A program made the translations under genes and the position numbers. Positions 60,017 through 64,000 of a stretch of DNA of 64,000 nt are shown here, piece after piece (the first letter of the stretch is position 1; each line of letters starts with the position of its first letter). The stretch covers positions 1 to 64,000 of the forward strand of contig CABSCP010000015.1 of assembly GCA_902476265.1 (NCBI GenBank), read 5' to 3'. This DNA comes from an uncultured Lachnospiraceae bacterium (lineage in GTDB: Bacteria; Bacillota; Clostridia; Lachnospirales; Lachnospiraceae). The notes under the pieces are model-generated. The model did not search any database. It was not told where the DNA came from and was given only the letters and a program-made list of their open reading frames with translations.

Positions 60017-60787
60017 CTATAATGTGGACTCGCCGATTTGTTCTATCTGCCGGCGTATCTGCAAAAAAGCCGGATCACTGTACTTGCGGGGTCTTTTCAG
60101 ATCCACCCGGATTTCCTGTCTGATATGCATGGGCGTATTGGTGAGTATGATGATTCTGTCCGCCAGATAAACCGCCTCTTCACTGTTATTGGTCACAAAA
60201 ACAACCGTGCGCTTCTCCTTTTGCCAGATCTTTTCCAGTTCCGCTTCCATCATATACCGAGTCTGTGCGTCCAGATGTCCGAAGGGCTCATCCATCAGCA
60301 TGACTTTCGGATCATTGGCATAAGCACGCGCGATGCCAACGCGCTGGCGCATCCCGCCGGATAAGCGGTTGGGATACGTGTTCTCAAATCCCTTCAATCC
60401 CACCAGGTCAATGAAATAGTCGGCATGTTTTCGGCGGGCCTTTTTATCCATTCCTCTGCTCTTTGGGCCGAATTCCACATTTCCCATCACCGTACAGAAC
60501 GGAAAGAGAGCCGTCCTCTGATAGACCACCCCTCTGTCAGGGCCGGGAGCGGTCACCTTTTTCCCATCCACGAAAACTTCTCCTGAAGTGGGAAGTTCCA
60601 GCCCGGCGATCAGATTGATCATGGTCGTTTTTCCGCACTGCCCGGGGCCGAACAGGACCACAAACTCATTTTCCGCCACGTCCAGAGTGACTCCTTTGAC
60701 CACCTCATTGGTTTTATGTTCCGAATAAAAAATCTTTCCCACATCCTTCATGGAAATGACAGGGGTTATGCGTCCATTCTGTTCCAT
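60017..60787 (-). CDS. SsuB/TauB-type ABC transporter ATP-binding protein, copy 2
   Basis: Second ATPase of the same importer: Walker A GPGQCGKTT, Q-loop VVYQRTALFPF, an intact signature RLSGGMRQRVGIAR, Walker B VMLMDEPFGHLD. GGGAGG precedes the ATG at 60787, and the gene overlaps the permease stop by 22 nt. With copy 1 it likely forms a heterodimer under the two permeases. 256 residues. Confidence 0.9.
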   Translation of the reverse strand: MEQNGRITPVISMKDVGKIFYSEHKTNEVVKGVTLDVAENEFVVLFGPGQCGKTTMINLIAGLELPTSGEVFVDGKKVTAPGPDRGVVYQRTALFPFCTVMGNVEFGPKSRGMDKKARRKHADYFIDLVGLKGFENTYPNRLSGGMRQRVGIARAYANDPKVMLMDEPFGHLDAQTRYMMEAELEKIWQKEKRTVVFVTNNSEEAVYLADRIIILTNTPMHIRQEIRVDLKRPRKYSDPAFLQIRRQIEQIGESTL

Positions 60788-61548
60788 GCGCAAAGCCTCC
60801 CTTCGATTTTCCGCATCAGCGTTGCCAAAAACAGCCCCACTACGCCAACCACAATCATGCCGACCATAACCAGCGTGATATTCAGCGTATCATTTCCGCG
60901 CAGAATCAGCCATCCGCAGCCTTCCTGGGCGCCCACCATTTCTGCCGCCAGCACAGCCATCCAGCTGGTGGAGAGCGCGACCTGCATTCCCGCAAAAATC
61001 TGAGGGGTACAAGACGGCAGGATAACGCGGAAGAAAATGCCCTTATCACTCGTTCCCAGCATCCTGGCGGCTCCGACAAGCTCCGGGTCCACATTCTGCG
61101 CAGCCGTATAAGAATTCAGCGTCACATTGGTAAAAGCGCCGATCCCCGTGATCACATACTTGGGTGTTTCCCCGATGCCGAAAAACAGGATCACCAGGGG
61201 AATCCAGGCGATGGGAGGAATGGGGCGCAGCAGTTCAAAAACAGGTTTTACAATAGCCCTCGCCCAGTCTGAGGTTCCCATCGCAATCCCCACGGTCACG
61301 CCGGCCGCCGTCGCCACCCCAAAACCAACCGCCACCCGGCGCAGGCTCACCATAAGGTGCCCCATGACCGTATATTTCCCGATGGGTTCCGTAAAGGATT
61401 TCACCAGAAGCTTTACCACCGGCCAGGGGCCGGGCGTCGTCTCCCTGGCGCTTGTAAAGGTCGTGATAAACCACCAGAATACAAAGAAAAACGCGATGGA
61501 AAAAAACGCGTACACAACCGCCTGTCTGTCCCATTTTTTCTTTTTCAT
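60766..61548 (-). CDS. SsuC/TauC-type ABC transporter permease, copy 1
   Basis: 260-residue permease with six helices and the coupling motif AARMLGTSDKGIFFRVILPSCTP (starting near residue 167). AAAGGAGG lies 9 nt before the ATG at 61548; the frame is open 24 codons further up, into the neighbour. It overlaps the other permease gene by 4 nt. Confidence 0.92.
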   Translation of the reverse strand: MKKKKWDRQAVVYAFFSIAFFFVFWWFITTFTSARETTPGPWPVVKLLVKSFTEPIGKYTVMGHLMVSLRRVAVGFGVATAAGVTVGIAMGTSDWARAIVKPVFELLRPIPPIAWIPLVILFFGIGETPKYVITGIGAFTNVTLNSYTAAQNVDPELVGAARMLGTSDKGIFFRVILPSCTPQIFAGMQVALSTSWMAVLAAEMVGAQEGCGWLILRGNDTLNITLVMVGMIVVGVVGLFLATLMRKIEGRLCAWNRMDA

Positions 61549-62348
61549 CCTCTGCGCCCTCCTTTCACCATTTTTTTCTCCAGCATATTTAAAAGAGCCG
61601 TGAGCAAAATTCCCACGCAACCGATGGTCAGCATCCCCACGATGATCAGATCTGCTCTGGCTAACGTCCGGTTCAGCTGAATCATATAGCCAAGTCCTTT
61701 ATTGGATGCCAGCATTTCCGCCGCACACAGCGTCATCCAGGCGGTGCCAAGCGAAATGCGCAGTCCTGTAAAAATCAGAGGCAGCGCTGTGGGAATTGCC
61801 ACCGTAAAGAGCATATCGGTGTAGGAAGCGCCGAATGTCTGGGCCACCCATAAGTGAACCTGTTTTGTCTGTTTGATTCCGGAATAAGAGTTGATCACGC
61901 AGGGAACAAACGCCGATACAAAGATAATGGCCGACTTGGCGCCCAGACCGATGCCGAACCATAAAATCATCAGCGGAATCCAGGCGATGGTGGGCACGGG
62001 TCTGATCAGATCAAAAAGCGGCGTGACAAACAGATCCACCTTCCGAAACCAGGCCATGGCGATGCCCAGCGGCACTCCCACCAGCGCGCCCAGCAGATAA
62101 CCGGAAACAGCCACCTTTAAGCTAGCGCCGATGTGCCCGAATAATGTTGCGCCGTCTGGGGCTTTTGCGGTCAGTTTTACGAGAAAAGCCTGAAAGACCT
62201 GTACCGGACTGGGCAGAATATACTCCGGCTTTAGGTGCAGCACAGCCGTGCACACATACCAGACCGTAAAAAACAAGAGCAGGGAAATAGCCGAAACAAC
62301 GGAAAATTTTATTTTTTTCTTCCGGCGCATCCTTTCATATTCATTCAT
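61545..62348 (-). CDS. SsuC/TauC-type ABC transporter permease, copy 2
   Basis: 267-residue permease, same fold as its neighbour, starting MNEYERMRRKKKIKFS, with six helices and the coupling region VAQTFGASYTDMLFTVAIP. AAAGGAG is 9 nt before the ATG at 62348. Two different permeases in one operon point to a heterodimeric channel. A hairpin with a T-run stands just before its ribosome site. Confidence 0.92.
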   Translation of the reverse strand: MNEYERMRRKKKIKFSVVSAISLLLFFTVWYVCTAVLHLKPEYILPSPVQVFQAFLVKLTAKAPDGATLFGHIGASLKVAVSGYLLGALVGVPLGIAMAWFRKVDLFVTPLFDLIRPVPTIAWIPLMILWFGIGLGAKSAIIFVSAFVPCVINSYSGIKQTKQVHLWVAQTFGASYTDMLFTVAIPTALPLIFTGLRISLGTAWMTLCAAEMLASNKGLGYMIQLNRTLARADLIIVGMLTIGCVGILLTALLNMLEKKMVKGGRRG

Positions 62349-62370
62349 GTAAACTCTCCTTTTAACGTTT

Positions 62371-62405
62371 AAAAAGGGAAGGGGAAATGCTTTTCTCCTT
62401 CCCTT
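62371..62405 (-). terminator. Partial terminator between the binding protein and permease genes
   Basis: AAGGGAAGG-GAAA pairs with TTTC-CCTTCCCTT around AGCA, followed by TTTAAACG on the minus strand. It would let the binding protein be made in excess over the membrane parts. Confidence 0.65.
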
Positions 62406-62419
62406 CATACTCCTGTTCT

Positions 62420-63517
62420 TTAGTAACCAAGAACCTTTCTCACCATCGTGTCATCCACATGTTTTGCAATTTCAGGAAATTTCGCGGATTCCAGCAATTC
62501 CTGGGATACCCAGAATTCCCCGGTGATCTGTACGGAATCCCCCACGGTAATGCCTTTGGCTTCTTCGGATGTCACAAAAGGACGGGTGGAGATTTCGGTT
62601 TTGCAGGCATCCAGATCGGAATCCGAACCGTTTTCGATATACCAGTCCAAAAGCAGCTGAGCCGCCATTTCCTGATCATTCTGCAGGGCATCCGTAGCCT
62701 GGAAAAATGCCTTTATATATTTTTCCACAATGTCCCCCCGCTGGTCATGGGCCTTTGCGGAACAAATGATGGAGTCATACTGAGGCACCCCCAGGGAAGA
62801 CAGGCTGGAGGTCACCACGAATCCCTCTTTTTCGGCCTGATAGGAGGTCGGAGGATTCAATGCCGCCACATCACAGTTTCCGGTCTGAAGGGCCTGGTAT
62901 GCGGAAGGAAAATCCATGCTGACAATATTCACATCATCTGTGGTCATCCCCAGCGCTTCCAGCCATTTGATCACATTTAAGTGGGAAATGGTCCCCGTAT
63001 TGGTCGCAATCGTGATCCCCTTTACGGTTTCCGCATTGCCGTATACATCCGGATAAGATGGATTGTCCCCTTTCACGTCGGCGATCGGAGAATCTTTTTT
63101 GCAGAGCGTATACAGCCCGCCTTCGGAATGGGCGATATCCGCCACGCAATATGCACCGTAAATTGCCAGCGAGTTTACGGCTGCAGCGCTTAAAGTTCCG
63201 ATTTCCCACTCATCCGCTGCCAGCGCTTCATTCATTGTGCCGCCGTTTGCAAAATAAACCGTCTCAATTTTAAAACCGTTTTCCACATCCAGCCCCTGAT
63301 CAATCATGTACTTGATCGGAATACTGTTCAAGAATGGCATTACCGCCACCTTTACCACGGGAAGATCCGCTGTCTCTCCTCCCGCTTTCTGTTCTCCTGC
63401 GCTTTCTTCCTGCTGTCCCGTCGTGTCCGCCGGTTTTGCCGTATTCCCGCAGGCCGTCAGGGCCGCCGCCATCACAAAAGCCATCGCTGCTGCAAGTATC
63501 TTTCTCATCCTCTTCAT
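62420..63517 (-). CDS. SsuA/NMT1-type ABC transporter substrate-binding lipoprotein
   Basis: 365-residue periplasmic-type binding protein. Lipobox LTAC, linker rich in Gly/Glu, then the NMT1/SsuA-like fold (VVKVAVMPFLNSIPIKYM, NGGTMNEALAADEWEIGTLS, TNTGTISHLNVIKWLE). In this family substrates include sulfonates, taurine, nitrate, thiamine precursors and sulfate esters. The downstream sulfatase points to a sulfate ester, but this is inference. First gene of the operon; GGAGAGG precedes the ATG. Confidence 0.9.
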   Translation of the reverse strand: MKRMRKILAAAMAFVMAAALTACGNTAKPADTTGQQEESAGEQKAGGETADLPVVKVAVMPFLNSIPIKYMIDQGLDVENGFKIETVYFANGGTMNEALAADEWEIGTLSAAAVNSLAIYGAYCVADIAHSEGGLYTLCKKDSPIADVKGDNPSYPDVYGNAETVKGITIATNTGTISHLNVIKWLEALGMTTDDVNIVSMDFPSAYQALQTGNCDVAALNPPTSYQAEKEGFVVTSSLSSLGVPQYDSIICSAKAHDQRGDIVEKYIKAFFQATDALQNDQEMAAQLLLDWYIENGSDSDLDACKTEISTRPFVTSEEAKGITVGDSVQITGEFWVSQELLESAKFPEIAKHVDDTMVRKVLGY

Positions 63518-63817
63518 CCTTTCCTCTCCTTTTCCTTCTTTTTTGCTGTCTTTACTATACCATTCGTCCTGCTTCTGCGTAAATTCAATATCTTGATATA
63601 TGTTTCACTTTTTTGACATAATGCCTTTTTCACCCTCAAATCTTCCGTTTTTATGCGCATTTTATATAATTACTTTTTTTACTTTTTCTCTATCTCCAAA
63701 ATATTTCCATCATAATATCTATTTTCCCTTTCCTTTTTAATCCATTCTGCCAAACACTGTTTTTTCCCCGGTCCTATGTAATAATTTGAAAACAGGCGTT
63801 GAAAAGGTGGATTTCCT
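63518..63817. other. AT-rich divergent intergenic region
   Basis: 300 nt between two divergent genes. A possible minus-strand promoter (TATAGT at 63555-63560, weak -35 TTTACG 18 nt away) would serve the importer-sulfatase operon. Small dyads such as ATATCTTGATAT (63589-63600) could be a binding site for the AraC-type regulator. Nothing stronger is seen. Confidence 0.3.
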
Positions 63818-64000
63818 ATGCTATACTATTCAAAATATGTCCTGTCAGACGGCCGGCCGCTCTGTTATGAGTCAGATATCCCGCTGATGAGCCGCCGCTT
63901 CCAGGAGGAAGAATGCTTCGGACTTGTTAAGTTTTCAGCAGCATCTGAAATCGAAGGGAAATTTTTCTCTTCGATTTTCTTTGAGCAAAAAAGAGAAAAA
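63818..64000 (+). CDS. Partial gene of unknown function
   Basis: Opens with ATG 7 nt after AAAAGGTGG and stays open for 61 codons to the end of the window. It begins MLYYSKYVLSDGRPLCYESD and continues with a charged stretch (RRFQEEE) and FSSIFFEQKREK. No domain can be recognised from this part. It is divergent from the importer-sulfatase operon. Confidence 0.6.
   Translation, partial: MLYYSKYVLSDGRPLCYESDIPLMSRRFQEEECFGLVKFSAASEIEGKFFSSIFFEQKREK

Overview
The window reads as chromosome of a gut-type Lachnospiraceae (Clostridia). The gene content is low-GC Gram-positive: a PASTA kinase and PP2C pair, secG-rnr-smpB, a MurE with the meso-diaminopimelate signature, YesM/YesN-type regulators, lipoprotein signal peptides and strong AGGAGG ribosome sites. 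Many genes overlap by 4 nt and several start with TTG or GTG. No rRNA, tRNA, CRISPR array or phage gene was seen.

Layout. (1) 1-3206 is part of a Tn1549-like integrative conjugative element: a DUF6017 replication-type protein, DUF5348, PcfB and a VirD4 coupling protein. VirD4 breaks off right after its Walker B motif, where the sequence starts to look like the 5' end of a group II intron. (2) 3471-15504 is a ten-gene minus-strand housekeeping operon, murE-priA-def-fmt-yugP-rsmB-rlmN-prpC-prkC-rsgA, with a recognisable promoter. (3) 15983-18965 is secG-rnr-smpB. (4) 19405-33567 is a peptide-uptake island with two complete oligopeptide ABC systems. One has a substrate-binding protein that looks circularly permuted; the other has a permease with an unusually large extracytoplasmic insertion. 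Next to it (33717-37611) are an M3 oligopeptidase and a PAS-GGDEF-EAL protein. (5) 37693-46214 holds enolase, a GntR-controlled ABC-2 exporter with a palindromic operator at its promoter, a membrane diguanylate cyclase and phosphoglycerate mutase. (6) 46404-52084 runs on the plus strand: a CDF cation exporter, MntP, then a heterodimeric multidrug ABC exporter preceded by a 31-codon leader peptide and an intrinsic terminator, an arrangement like bmrB-bmrCD attenuation. (7) 52516-54348 holds a MATE exporter and a PH-domain protein. (8) 54460-63517 is one minus-strand operon: an SsuABC-like importer with two permeases and two ATPases, a cytoplasmic-looking sulfatase, and a YesM/YesN two-component system. 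It is a candidate system for taking up and desulfating sulfate esters. (9) A plus-strand gene begins at 63818 and leaves the window.

Intergenic DNA is rich in long imperfect palindromes (15652-15974, 19060-19275, 42589-42734, 52097-52313). Two of them share a core of about 95 bp with a compensatory change in the inner hairpin, so they are copies of one structured repeat family.

The strongest leads are the permuted OppA-type protein, the leader-peptide attenuator of the ABC exporter, the sulfatase/ABC/two-component operon, the palindrome family, and the probable intron in virD4. All family assignments come from reading motifs; no database search was run.
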